DNA of 9,994 bases. Origin: Chloroflexota bacterium. GTDB lineage: Bacteria > Chloroflexota > Limnocylindria > P2-11E. The DNA lies in contig VBGU01000027.1 of assembly GCA_005881085.1 (NCBI GenBank), positions 1-9,994 on the forward strand, read 5' to 3'. The notes below the pieces were generated by a model that was not told the DNA's origin, did no database searches, and saw nothing but the letters and a program-made list of their open reading frames with translations. The translations under genes were made by a program, and so were the position numbers. This document shows, piece by piece, positions 1-6,306 of this stretch. How positions within the stretch are numbered: position 1 is the first letter of the stretch; every line of letters begins with the position of its first letter.

Positions 1-235
1 TCACCACGACGACGGACGCCTCGCGCTGTGGTGCGCCTGCCCTCCGGGGATGCGCGACGGCCTTCTGAAGGCCCAGCCGGAGCAGTACTTCGTGCCGCCT
101 TATGTCGGCTTCCGCGGTTGGATCGGCGTGCGTTTGGATCGTGACCCGGACTGGGACGACGTCGAGCGCGTGATCCGCGACGCCTATCTCGCGGTGGCGC
201 CGAGGAAGCTCGTCGCGGCCCTCGAAAGACCCTGA
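1..235 (+). CDS. MmcQ/YjbR family protein, 3' end (partial)
   Basis: The open frame enters from the left edge (first full codon at base 2) and stops with TGA at 233-235, giving about 77 C-terminal residues. The tail contains WIGVRLD, an acidic DW.D.ERVIRDAY helix and a final VAPRKLVAAL helix. This is the usual ending of MmcQ/YjbR proteins, small CyaY-like-fold proteins of about 110-125 residues that are often annotated as DNA-binding but have no established biochemical role. The N-terminal third is outside the window, so start and regulation cannot be judged. The gene ends 21 bp before the tRNA-like gene and no terminator hairpin is visible between them. The family call rests on C-terminal pattern recognition only. 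Confidence 0.75.
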   Translation, partial: HHDDGRLALWCACPPGMRDGLLKAQPEQYFVPPYVGFRGWIGVRLDRDPDWDDVERVIRDAYLAVAPRKLVAALERP

Positions 236-250
236 CCCGTTCTCTATTCT
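222..250 (+). promoter_or_regulatory. Possible promoter of the tRNA-like gene
   Basis: TCGAAA (222-227) and TATTCT (245-250) are each four-of-six matches to sigma70-type -35 and -10 boxes. They are separated by 17 nt and lie 6 nt before the mature 5' end of the tRNA-like gene. The -35 box lies inside the end of the upstream coding region. Such short matches arise by chance, so this is tentative. Confidence 0.3.
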
Positions 251-256
251 TGAGAG

Positions 257-332
257 GCCGGCGTAGTCCAATTTGGCAGGAGACAACTCCCTTAAGAGGA
301 GTCCAGTGCGGGTTCGAATCCCGCCGCCGGCA
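257..332 (+). tRNA. tRNA-Leu(UAA)-like gene with a short (class I) variable loop
   Basis: A full cloverleaf can be drawn. The 7-bp acceptor stem is GCCGGCG (257-263) with CGCCGGC (325-331). The T-arm is GCGGG/CCCGC around TTCGAAT (308-324). The 5-bp anticodon stem ACTCC/GGAGT encloses loop CTTAAGA (291-297), with anticodon TAA at 293-295. The discriminator is A332. The following bases are CCG, so the CCA end is not fully encoded. The D-arm pairs only GTC with GAC (266-268 with 282-284) around a large loop with AAT, GG at 275-276 and GGCAG, which is the layout of leucine tRNAs. Leucine tRNAs of bacteria normally carry a long variable arm, but here only five bases (303-307) separate the anticodon and T stems. 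Identity is therefore most likely Leu, reading UUA, with atypical architecture. A decayed copy or a different amino-acid identity remains possible. Confidence 0.75.
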
Positions 333-342
333 CCGATCGAGA

Positions 343-1104
343 TCACGACAACAGAGCGCGGTACGACTCATCGAGAACCGCGCGTTCCTCTTCTCGACTC
401 CAACGCTCGTGCATTCCTCTGGTGATGCAGCAGCGGCGGACGATCGCCCGAAGCTCGCCCCCGGTGCCGATGATCTTCTCGGTTTGGATAGCGCTCTCGG
501 TGAGGTGTGCCGCCATCTGGTGGAGACGCAGCCGGACGTCTACTAGAGCCGTTCCCCAGAGTGAGGGGCGCGTGAGAGCCGAGTCGGGCACCTTGGCGAG
601 ACGCACATCGCTGCCGGCGCGCGCCTTAGCGAGGAGCTCGAGGATGTCGAGGATTCCGCCGTCTCGAGAACCAGCGAACTCCGGCTCGGGTGGCGAAAGA
701 CGATCGCACGGAAGAAGGCTCGGTCGGATTTCGACGGGGTCGGTTTCTGCGCGTGTGGCCGAGTAGTCGACCTGCGCCGCGTATCTGAGCTCCACGGCCA
801 TCGCATGTCGCAGTACGTCGCGAAGACTCCATTCGCCGTCTCGAGCGGTGTCGAGAAGACTGTCATCCCGTCCGACGAGCACGCCGACTACGTCGCCGTA
901 GGCGGCCTGAGCGAAGTCGAGGATCCGCGAGACCTCGGAACGGGGCCGCCACTCACCTGAGGCGAACATTGCTTGTTCGCGTCGGAGCAGACCGTACAAC
1001 GCGACGCCGCGCGGGATCCGGCTGCCGGACGCCCCGACCTTCTGCGCGAGCGTCTCGTCACTGAGCCGAGCGACCGTCCCGAGCTCACGAAGTGGCGGCG
1101 GCAT
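343..1104 (-). CDS. DinB-like four-helix-bundle protein (putative metal-dependent)
   Basis: This 253-residue soluble protein has no signal peptide or membrane segment. The central part holds EWSLRDVLRHAMAVE (H100, E105), and a later helix has H195 and H200 in LHQMAAHLTE. Histidines spaced like this, after a 'W..rdvl.H' opening, are the signature of the DinB/YfiT-like superfamily, whose members use a His triad to hold a metal. Several bind mycothiol or bacillithiol, but most have unknown reactions. The N-terminal 60 and C-terminal 45 residues are extra relative to the usual ~150-170-residue domain. The start is ATG at 1102-1104, preceded by AAGGGA about 7 nt upstream, which overlaps the stop of the cupin gene. 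Only 9 bp separate the two genes, so they are probably co-transcribed. Its 3' end faces the tRNA-like gene 10 bp away. The family assignment is moderate and the function is unknown. Confidence 0.6.
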   Translation of the reverse strand: MPPPLRELGTVARLSDETLAQKVGASGSRIPRGVALYGLLRREQAMFASGEWRPRSEVSRILDFAQAAYGDVVGVLVGRDDSLLDTARDGEWSLRDVLRHAMAVELRYAAQVDYSATRAETDPVEIRPSLLPCDRLSPPEPEFAGSRDGGILDILELLAKARAGSDVRLAKVPDSALTRPSLWGTALVDVRLRLHQMAAHLTESAIQTEKIIGTGGELRAIVRRCCITRGMHERWSREEERAVLDESYRALLS

Positions 1105-1113
1105 TCGAGTCCC

Positions 1114-1839
1114 TTAGGCCGCTGGTCCCGCCACGTTCACCACGAGCTCGCCGCTGCCCGACCGGACCACGACGATCTCGGATTCGTCGAGCCCGTCGTT
1201 CCCCTCGCGGTGGATCTCTCCCGGGGGCAGGTAGATGCAGTCCCCGGGGCGCGCGTGAAACCTAGTCGTCCCACCGGGTCCGCATTCCACATGCACCTGG
1301 CCGCTCACGACATAGATCACCGATTCGTAGGTGCCGTGGTGATGCCAGCTCGAAGAGCGGCCGGCCTCAGTACGCACGACTCCGACCCACAAGCCGCCGG
1401 TGTTGACGGCCTCCTCGCGGATCATCCCCGCGGTCTGTCCGGTCTGCTGATGCCGATCGGAAGGCCGGATCAGCCTCGGCTGTTTTTTCTCCATCGCCTT
1501 GCGCTCTTCCTCCTCGGCCTCCCAGCGCTCATGCTGGACGTGCAGCTGCGCGCCGCGGCGCCTGATCCACGTTCGGACCCGCTCGCGCGCCTCGGGATCA
1601 GAGGGTAACGGGACGGTATGACGATGGCGGTTGGCGCACTCGAGAGTGACGGAGCCGTCGCTCTCGGCCACCGGCATCATCGGCAGGCCGCAGCGCTCAC
1701 ATTCGCGGGTACCGTCAGGCAGAAGGTCGCTCAAGTCCCTGCCGATCTCTTTGAGACCGATGCATTCTGCTGTTCCGTCCCATACACTGGTCGTGACCGC
1801 CGCGCTTTCTGGGTGCGGCGCCTTTTCGCCCCGGGCCAA
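1114..1839 (-). CDS. Cupin-domain protein with N-terminal zinc-ribbon-like segment
   Basis: The protein is 241 residues from a TTG start. Residues about 145-238 form a cupin beta-barrel. Motif 1 is G160 x5 H166-x-H168 x3 E172, and motif 2 is G199-x5-P-x-G-x2-H210-x3-N214, an exact match to the cupin consensus, so all four metal ligands (H166, H168, E172, H210) are present. The N-terminal part holds C47-x2-C50 and then C68-x3-H72-x-H74, which resembles a small zinc-binding knuckle. A charged, helical stretch (about 98-120) links the two. Single-cupin proteins include sensors, isomerases and dioxygenases, and the substrate cannot be read here. The TTG start has no convincing ribosome-binding site and lies only 41 bp from divergent rpsF, so the true start may be further in, although the Cys pair argues against a start beyond about residue 45. 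It probably forms an operon with the DinB-like gene 9 bp downstream. Confidence 0.8.
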   Translation of the reverse strand: MARGEKAPHPESAAVTTSVWDGTAECIGLKEIGRDLSDLLPDGTRECERCGLPMMPVAESDGSVTLECANRHRHTVPLPSDPEARERVRTWIRRRGAQLHVQHERWEAEEEERKAMEKKQPRLIRPSDRHQQTGQTAGMIREEAVNTGGLWVGVVRTEAGRSSSWHHHGTYESVIYVVSGQVHVECGPGGTTRFHARPGDCIYLPPGEIHREGNDGLDESEIVVVRSGSGELVVNVAGPAA

Positions 1840-1880
1840 AGGTCCGCGGCAAGCCCATGGAAAGGGAGAATTGTCACCGA

Positions 1881-2168
1881 ATGCGACCGTACGAGCTCAT
1901 GTATCTCTGCCCTCCCACCATCGACGAAGAGCGTCTTGGCGCGGTGAGCGAGCGTATCCAGCAGACCATCGCCAACCTGGGCGGCAAGGTCGAGAAGGTC
2001 GTACCCAACCAGAAACGCCGGCTCGCCTACGAGGTCGCCCACCACCGTGACGGCCAATACGGTGTCGTCGAGTTTTCTCTGCCGACGACACAGGCGCGCG
2101 AGCTCGAGCGCACCATACGGCTCACGGAAGACATCCTCCGCCACCTCGTAGTGAGAAGGGACGAATGA
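1881..2168 (+). CDS. rpsF: 30S ribosomal protein S6
   Basis: This 95-residue protein begins MRPYELMYL, the standard S6 opening, and shows the family's GGKVEKV, RRLAYEV and GQYGVVEF strands. It ends in EDILRHLVVRRDE. S6 binds 16S rRNA in the platform of the small subunit as a heterodimer with S18, which is encoded two genes downstream. The start is ATG at 1881, chosen by homology. An in-frame ATG at 1857 would add eight residues not found in the family and would sit upstream of the AAAGGGAG (1861-1868) ribosome-binding site. The spacing from that site to the 1881 ATG is long, about 12 nt. The gene leads the rpsF-ssb-rpsR operon. Its promoter must lie in or overlap the divergent cupin gene, because little intergenic space remains. 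Confidence 0.97.
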   Translation: MRPYELMYLCPPTIDEERLGAVSERIQQTIANLGGKVEKVVPNQKRRLAYEVAHHRDGQYGVVEFSLPTTQARELERTIRLTEDILRHLVVRRDE

Positions 2169-2169
2169 C

Positions 2170-2598
2170 ATGGCCTCAGTAAGCAAGATCGTCATCATCG
2201 GCAACGTCGGACGCGACCCGGAGCTCCGGATGACCCCGAACGGTCGCCCGGTCTGCGAGTTCAGCGTCGCCGTCAACCGCGTCACCGGCAAGGCCGAAGA
2301 CCGGCAGGAGCAGACCGACTGGTACCGCGTCAGCTGCTGGTCGACGCTCGCGGAGCGGGCGCAGCAGTGGATCCAGAAGGGTCGCCTCGTGTACATCGAG
2401 GGGCGCTTCACCCCACGCACCTACACGGACCGTGAGGGCAAAGAGCGCCTCAGCCTCGACATCAGCGCGAGCGACTTCCAGATGCTCGACGCCCGGCGTG
2501 ACCGTGAGGGCGGCTCGGGCGACGCCGCCGCCAACGCGGCCCCGTCGCGCGGACCCGAGGGTGAGAAGAGCTTCGATCCCGACGAGATCCCTTTCTAG
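2170..2598 (+). CDS. ssb: Single-stranded DNA-binding protein SSB
   Basis: This 142-residue protein has an OB-fold at residues 1-110. It opens with SKIVIIGNVGRDPELRMTPN, followed by FSVAVNR, DWYRVSCW, GRLVYIEGRF and SLDISASDFQML. A short Gly/Ala/Asp-rich linker follows (about 111-134). The acidic tip DPDEIPF ends the protein and is the docking site for replication and repair partners such as PriA, RecO and exonuclease I. The linker is shorter than in many SSBs of 160-180 residues. The ATG at 2170 lies one base after the rpsF stop, so translation is probably coupled. The gene sits between rpsF and rpsR, the conserved bacterial arrangement, and supplies the cytoplasmic ssDNA-coating protein for replication, recombination and repair. 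Confidence 0.97.
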   Translation: MASVSKIVIIGNVGRDPELRMTPNGRPVCEFSVAVNRVTGKAEDRQEQTDWYRVSCWSTLAERAQQWIQKGRLVYIEGRFTPRTYTDREGKERLSLDISASDFQMLDARRDREGGSGDAAANAAPSRGPEGEKSFDPDEIPF

Positions 2599-2607
2599 GA
2601 GCGACTG

Positions 2608-3150
2608 ATGAGCCAAGAGATTTCCGACAGCGGTCCGCGCTCCGGTCCCCCACGTGGGCCGCGGCGCGACGGGCCGTCGGGCGGATCGGACAGATCTGGC
2701 GGATCTGGCGGTCGGTACGGCGGGCCACCCGGCCTTCGTCGACCCCGACGTAAGGTCTGCACGTTCTGTGTCGATAAGGTCCAGAAGATCGACTACAAAG
2801 ACGTCGGTCGCATCCGTCGGTTCATAAGCGACCGCGGCAAGATCGATCCGCGCCGCAAGAGCGGCACCTGCGCGAAACACCAGCGAATGCTGACCACCGC
2901 GCTCAAGAGGGCTCGTCTCATGGCGATGCTTCCGTACACCGCCGACCACGTCCGCGGCCTTATGTCGCCGCAAGCCCGCGCGATGGCCGGAGGTCCGCCG
3001 CCGCCAAAGCCCGAGCGTCCTCCGTACCGTCCATCCGGTGAGTTTCGTCCGGCGGGTGCCCCGTTCCCGCGGCGTGACGCTCCGCCGCCTCCCGCAGCGC
3101 CAGCTGTGCCGGTGCCAACACCGGCGCCAAGCGAACCGCCGAGCAGCTAG
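2608..3150 (+). CDS. rpsR: 30S ribosomal protein S18 with N- and C-terminal extensions
   Basis: At 180 residues this is about twice the usual S18 length (75-90). The S18 core covers residues about 45-117: KVCTFCVDK, DYKDVGRIRRFISDRGKI, RRKSGTCAKHQR, and a final helix ending LPY. C51, C54, C88 and H91 form the ligand set of the zinc-binding ('C+') S18 type. The first 45 residues are Gly/Pro/Arg/Ser-rich, and the last ~60 are Pro-rich and disordered-looking (poly-Pro, PPxP and 'PAPS' runs). The ATG at 2608 follows GGAGCGACTG, giving a good Shine-Dalgarno. S18 pairs with S6 on the platform of the small subunit. The gene closes the rpsF-ssb-rpsR operon, and rplI, which commonly follows, is absent. 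Its stop codon overlaps that of the convergent membrane-protein gene by three bases in CTAG (3147-3150). Confidence 0.95.
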   Translation: MSQEISDSGPRSGPPRGPRRDGPSGGSDRSGGSGGRYGGPPGLRRPRRKVCTFCVDKVQKIDYKDVGRIRRFISDRGKIDPRRKSGTCAKHQRMLTTALKRARLMAMLPYTADHVRGLMSPQARAMAGGPPPPKPERPPYRPSGEFRPAGAPFPRRDAPPPPAAPAVPVPTPAPSEPPSS

Positions 3151-3785
3151 AAGCGCGGCGCCGAAAGGCCGTTCGCGACCACGTACGGGATGCCGAACAC
3201 CGCCAGGGCCATGATCACGATGACGATGATCCCGATGAACATTCGGCCGCCTTGGCGCTGCCACGCGTGCCCGCTCGCCACCCCGGCGACGACGCCGCCG
3301 GCCACGATCGTTCCGAAGCCCTGGACGAACGCGGCGATCGCGATGCTTACGAGATAGAGAAGCCAGATGAGAATCCGGCTCTGTCCGATTCGCGATCGGA
3401 GCACCCAGTAGATCGGGGCCGCGACGACTGCCACGAAACCGACGAACAAAATGCCCTGGAAAAGACCGCCGAGAAAATCATTGACGTCGAGCACGGCCGC
3501 GTTCTGTGGGAAGAAGTACGCATCGGCGGGTCCGATGGCGCTGACGCCAAGCAAGAGCGCCAGCGTGTACGCGGCGATCGGGACGACGCTGCGACCCGCG
3601 TACGCATTCGCGATCGAGGACCAACCCCAGAAGATCGCAAGCGGCACGAGCATGATGGGGGCGGCGATCGCTCCGTTCCCGCTCAAGCTGACGTGCAGAG
3701 GCTCGCTCGATGGTCCGTAGTGCTCGAGCGCGATCGTGGCCGCGGCGATCAGGAGGCCCCAGATGAGTCCGGCGATAAAGCCCAT
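3147..3785 (-). CDS. Polytopic membrane protein of unknown function
   Basis: From ATG 3783-3785 the protein is 212 residues and strongly hydrophobic. About six membrane-spanning stretches can be seen near residues 2-22, 41-58, 68-85, 103-128, 140-165 and 184-205, with short charged loops such as LRSRIGQSR and WQRQGGR. No catalytic or transporter motif was recognised. The frame is open up to an ATG at 3833, 16 codons earlier, but that codon lies inside the 3810-3840 hairpin, and the hydrophobic N-terminus begins at MGFIAGLIWG. TAGGATT about 7 nt before 3785 could serve as the ribosome-binding site, so the shorter start is preferred. The gene converges on rpsR with overlapping stop codons. The small secreted-protein gene is upstream on the same strand. 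Confidence 0.7.
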   Translation of the reverse strand: MGFIAGLIWGLLIAAATIALEHYGPSSEPLHVSLSGNGAIAAPIMLVPLAIFWGWSSIANAYAGRSVVPIAAYTLALLLGVSAIGPADAYFFPQNAAVLDVNDFLGGLFQGILFVGFVAVVAAPIYWVLRSRIGQSRILIWLLYLVSIAIAAFVQGFGTIVAGGVVAGVASGHAWQRQGGRMFIGIIVIVIMALAVFGIPYVVANGLSAPRF

Positions 3786-3809
3786 GCGCGGAATCCTACG
3801 AAAACCCGG

Positions 3810-3840
3810 AAGGCCGGTGAACCGCCCGGTCACCGGCCTT
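3810..3840 (-). terminator. Perfect 11-bp hairpin, probable terminator after the small secreted-protein gene
   Basis: AAGGCCGGTGA (3810-3820) and TCACCGGCCTT (3830-3840) pair perfectly around a 9-nt loop. Read on the minus strand, the stem is followed by CCGGG and then TTTT (3801-3804), so the U-run is short and offset. It lies 29 bp past the stop of the secreted-protein gene and just upstream of the membrane-protein start, which fits a terminator or attenuator. The weak U-tract limits confidence. Confidence 0.5.
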
Positions 3841-3869
3841 CGGCTGAGGTTGGGATGGCGACTGGCGGA

Positions 3870-4193
3870 CTAGGGCACGAGGCAGATGTCGCCTTCGCAG
3901 AACATCCGCTCCGTGTCGGGGCGAGATGTGTCGGGTCGGGCCATGTCAGCGCGTTCCTGGTCGCCGTGAGCCCCAGGCGACGTCGCGCCGCTAGCGACGG
4001 TCGTCTCGGAATACAAGGCCTCGTTCAGGAAGAGGAGCCGAGCGTTCGTTCCCGTTTCCGACCAGGCGATCCGGCTGTCGCGGTTGGCGGCGTCGCCGGC
4101 GGTGTTGTCGACACGGTATGCCGCGAGCGAGCCAGACGACGCGCCGAACACGATGTAGGACGCGAAACCGATGGCGAGAGCGAGCTTCCTCAT
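3870..4193 (-). CDS. Small secreted protein of unknown function
   Basis: This protein is 107 residues. A typical Sec signal peptide covers residues 1-24: MRK, a hydrophobic core, then GASSGSLA and a likely cleavage before or after A25. The mature ~83 residues are polar. They include a duplicated RPDT (86-89 and 91-94) and two cysteines near the end (C99 and C104 in CEGDIC), which could form a disulphide after export. No known family was recognised. The ATG at 4191-4193 is preceded by GGAGG at 7-8 nt, a near-ideal Shine-Dalgarno, which together with the signal peptide supports a real gene. It lies between two other minus-strand envelope genes, with a hairpin on either side, so it is likely transcribed separately or as an attenuated unit. 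Confidence 0.75.
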   Translation of the reverse strand: MRKLALAIGFASYIVFGASSGSLAAYRVDNTAGDAANRDSRIAWSETGTNARLLFLNEALYSETTVASGATSPGAHGDQERADMARPDTSRPDTERMFCEGDICLVP

Positions 4194-4244
4194 TTCTGAC
4201 CCTCCTTCGTGGTGACGTCAACGTATGGCTGGGTCAGATCCGGA

Positions 4245-4272
4245 ACGACCGCCCATTTGACGGGGCGGTCGT
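4245..4272 (-). terminator. 10-bp hairpin downstream of the lipoprotein gene
   Basis: ACGACCGCCC (4245-4254) pairs perfectly with GGGCGGTCGT (4263-4272) across an 8-nt loop. It lies 45 bp beyond the minus-strand stop of the LppX-like gene and 51 bp before the next start, the position expected of a terminator. No U-run follows on the minus strand, so it may be a weak or factor-assisted terminator, or an mRNA-stabilising stem. The rest of 4194-4317 shows only a GC-rich 8-bp direct repeat, TAGCGCGC on the minus strand, that overlaps the lipoprotein stop codon. Confidence 0.4.
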
Positions 4273-4317
4273 CGTCTTCTGTCTGGTCCGGATGTATCGC
4301 GCGCTACGCGCGGCGCG

Positions 4318-5073
4318 CTAGTTGGTCGGAGGGGCCGTGATCGCCGGAGAGATGGGTTCTCCGATGTGGGTGAACTTGATGTCGAAGGAGATCTCGAACT
4401 TGCTCCCGCCGGCGGTCGGCGAAGCGCCGGGGATCCCGAGGTCGCCATCCATGTCGACCGAGAGCTTCACGAGCTGCCGCACGATCTGACTGTCATCGGT
4501 GCGGATCCAGACCTCGCCCTTGCCCGTCGCGCCCGACACGTTGAGCGACGGCGTCGAACCCGACGGCGAGCCCTTCATCTTCTCGATGAGCTTGCTCTGG
4601 TCGATGACGTACGAGAGATGCCGCGTCTTGCGGCCATCGATCTCGGGACGATCCACCTCGGTGATGCTCGCGGCGGCCGTGAGGTCGGCTTGCCCGAGCG
4701 GATCGAGGACCGCACCTTCCGGGTCGCTCGCCGCCGACTCGGTCCAATCCGCGCCCATCAGGCCCTTGCTGAACGTGCGACCGCCGATCGTGATCGTGTC
4801 GACCGAGAGGGACTGCCCGAGCAGCGACATCTGCGTGGTGAGCCGCGACTTGTCCGGCATCTCGGCGTCGCCATTGAGCTTGAAGTCGAAGGAGATGCTG
4901 AGGCCGCTGCTGATCGCGAAGCTGCCGGTCCCGTCGATGTGGGCTGTCTTCGCGGCCTTGAGGTTGCTGCTTGCCTTTTGCAGGAGCTCGGTCGGAGACG
5001 GCTCCGCGAGCGTCGCGGCCGAGCCGCACGCGATCGCGAGGGCCGCCACGGAGCTCAGAAGTCGGAGAAGCAC
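4318..5073 (-). CDS. LppX/LprAFG-like exported lipoprotein
   Basis: The protein is 251 residues from a GTG start. It has a hydrophobic signal segment (1-15) ending LAIAC, a weak lipobox with C16 as the possible lipidated residue. The body opens with PTELLQKASSNLKAAKTAH, then an alternating strand pattern (GSFAISSG, SISFDFKLNGDAEMPDKSRL, GQSLSVDTITIGGRTF), a helix near LDPLGQADLTAA and a VWIRTDDSQIVRQLVKL strand. This matches the LppX_LprAFG family, half-barrel LolA-like lipoproteins that bind lipids; in mycobacteria they move lipids or lipoglycans to the outer envelope. The role here is inferred only. No Shine-Dalgarno precedes the GTG at 5071-5073. A TATCGT six bases before the GTG could be a -10 box, so the gene might be leaderless, or the start may be mis-set. 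Confidence 0.7.
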   Translation of the reverse strand: MLLRLLSSVAALAIACGSAATLAEPSPTELLQKASSNLKAAKTAHIDGTGSFAISSGLSISFDFKLNGDAEMPDKSRLTTQMSLLGQSLSVDTITIGGRTFSKGLMGADWTESAASDPEGAVLDPLGQADLTAAASITEVDRPEIDGRKTRHLSYVIDQSKLIEKMKGSPSGSTPSLNVSGATGKGEVWIRTDDSQIVRQLVKLSVDMDGDLGIPGASPTAGGSKFEISFDIKFTHIGEPISPAITAPPTN

Positions 5074-5195
5074 GACTCGACGATACCCGCGACACTCGGT
5101 GGCCGGGCCTTCGAAGTGTTCTCAGCGTGTCTCAGCCAGGTGGCGAAGAGGGCTTGTTCTATGCGTGGGCTGATGCCCAGGGGTTGAGCCGCGCG

Positions 5196-5226
5196 AAAAC
5201 AAAGGGCCCGCCTTCACGGCGGGCCC
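5196..5226 (-). terminator. Intrinsic terminator of the oxidoreductase operon
   Basis: GGGCCCGCC (5204-5212) and GGCGGGCCC (5218-5226) form a perfect 9-bp GC-rich stem with a 5-nt loop. On the minus strand it is followed directly by TTTGTTTT (5203-5196). It begins 22 bp past the beta-subunit stop. Stem, loop size, U-tract and position all fit a Rho-independent terminator that closes the four-gene operon. The remaining intergenic stretch up to 5073 shows no further gene. Confidence 0.9.
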
Positions 5227-5248
5227 CTTTCACCAGCGGAGGCTATGT

Positions 5249-6304
5249 TTACGCGGTCTTTTGCTCGTGCAGCGGCTTCTTGTCGATCTTGAGGATCGTC
5301 TGATCCTTCGCGGCGACGGTGAACGGGATGACGCCCGGGATGAGCCACTCGGTCCACATCTTGTCGACCTCGTGCTGGAAGTGCTCCACGTCCTCTTCGG
5401 CGAAGTGCGCGAAGCGGCCCTGGCGCTTGAGATATTCGTAGACGGGCTTGCGCTTCTTGCGACCTTCCGCGATCTGCCGCGTGGGGCCGGTGAGATTACA
5501 GACGCCGTCGATGACCTCGTACAGGGGCCAGATCCCGCACTCGACGGCGAGGTGACCGAGCTCCTGCGAGTACTGCGGGTGGTAGTCCCAACCCTTCGGG
5601 CACGGGTCGAGGGTGTGGACGAAAGTCGGCCCGCCCAGCTGGAGCGCCTTGCGGATCTTGTTCATGAGGTCCACGGCATACGCGGCGCATCCCGCCGCGA
5701 TGTAGCGCGACTCGGGGTGTCCCGCCGCGAGCATACCCGGCACGTTCTTCTTCCAGCGCGTGTGCATGAGACGCTTCTTGGAGCCTGACGGCGAGAACGT
5801 TGTCACCGCGCCGTACGGGGTCTGGCTAGAAAGCTGGATGTCGGTGTTCGCGTAGCTCTCGTTGTCGTACAGCAGGACGAGGCAGTTGTAGTCCTTGTGT
5901 GTGAGCGTCGCCGAGATTGCGCCGAGGCCCATGTCCGCGCCGCCGCCGTCACCGCAGAAAGCGATGACGTTGATCTTCTCCTCCTTGATCTTGCCCTTGC
6001 GCATCAGCACCTTGAGGCCGGCCGCGGTGCCGAGCGCCGCGGAGCCGGACGCGCCGAGCTGCGTGTGCATCCACGGCACGACCCACGGTGTCGTGTAGTA
6101 GGTCGTGTTCGCGACGTACATGCAGCCAGTCGAGCCAAGCACGATCGTGCGGGGGCCGGACGCCTTGACCATGTGCCGCATGACGAGGGCGGACTCGCAG
6201 CCCTGGCAGGTGCGGTGGCCGGACACGAAGAGCTCGTCGTAGGGGACGTCCTTGACGCCCTTGATCTGCGGAAGTGTCCCGGTGCCGTGTGTTTCCACTG
6301 CCAT
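5249..6304 (-). CDS. 2-oxoacid:ferredoxin oxidoreductase beta subunit (probable oxalate oxidoreductase)
   Basis: This 351-residue cytoplasmic subunit binds thiamine pyrophosphate and a 4Fe-4S cluster. The TPP site is visible as CGDGGGADMG (from residue 117) followed by YDNESYANT (146-154), the GDG...N pattern of this superfamily. Cluster ligands are C33-x2-C36, C61 and C235 (LDPCPKGW), with the spacing expected for PorB-type subunits. The C-terminal ~80 residues continue past the usual core with a charged region and end KKPLHEQKTA. The ATG at 6302-6304 has a good GAGGAG site within the end of the alpha gene, two bases upstream of which that gene stops. It is the last gene of the operon and is followed by a strong terminator. 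The beta sequence fixes the enzyme class. The oxalate assignment comes from the alpha subunit and operon structure. Confidence 0.93.
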   Translation of the reverse strand: MAVETHGTGTLPQIKGVKDVPYDELFVSGHRTCQGCESALVMRHMVKASGPRTIVLGSTGCMYVANTTYYTTPWVVPWMHTQLGASGSAALGTAAGLKVLMRKGKIKEEKINVIAFCGDGGGADMGLGAISATLTHKDYNCLVLLYDNESYANTDIQLSSQTPYGAVTTFSPSGSKKRLMHTRWKKNVPGMLAAGHPESRYIAAGCAAYAVDLMNKIRKALQLGGPTFVHTLDPCPKGWDYHPQYSQELGHLAVECGIWPLYEVIDGVCNLTGPTRQIAEGRKKRKPVYEYLKRQGRFAHFAEEDVEHFQHEVDKMWTEWLIPGVIPFTVAAKDQTILKIDKKPLHEQKTA

Positions 6305-6306
6305 CT

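Noticed and set aside
284..300. Reading the tRNA anticodon as CTT (Lys)
   Set aside because: Shifting the loop to place CTT at the anticodon breaks the anticodon stem, whereas ACTCC/GGAGT around CTTAAGA pairs perfectly and gives TAA.
2176..3264. Long minus-strand open frame (362 codons) across ssb and rpsR
   Set aside because: It is antisense to two certain genes, rich in Arg/Ala/His as expected of a GC-rich shadow frame, and has no recognisable domain.
3252..4199. Plus-strand open frame of 315 codons across the membrane-protein and small secreted-protein genes
   Set aside because: The translation is charged and low in hydrophobic structure, with Asp/Arg/Glu repeats typical of an antisense frame. 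The opposite strand gives membrane segments, a signal peptide and good ribosome-binding sites.
5166..5179. Small hairpin TGGGC-TGAT-GCCCA between the lipoprotein gene and the operon terminator
   Set aside because: It has only five pairs, no U-run and no conserved context; it is likely chance in GC-rich DNA.
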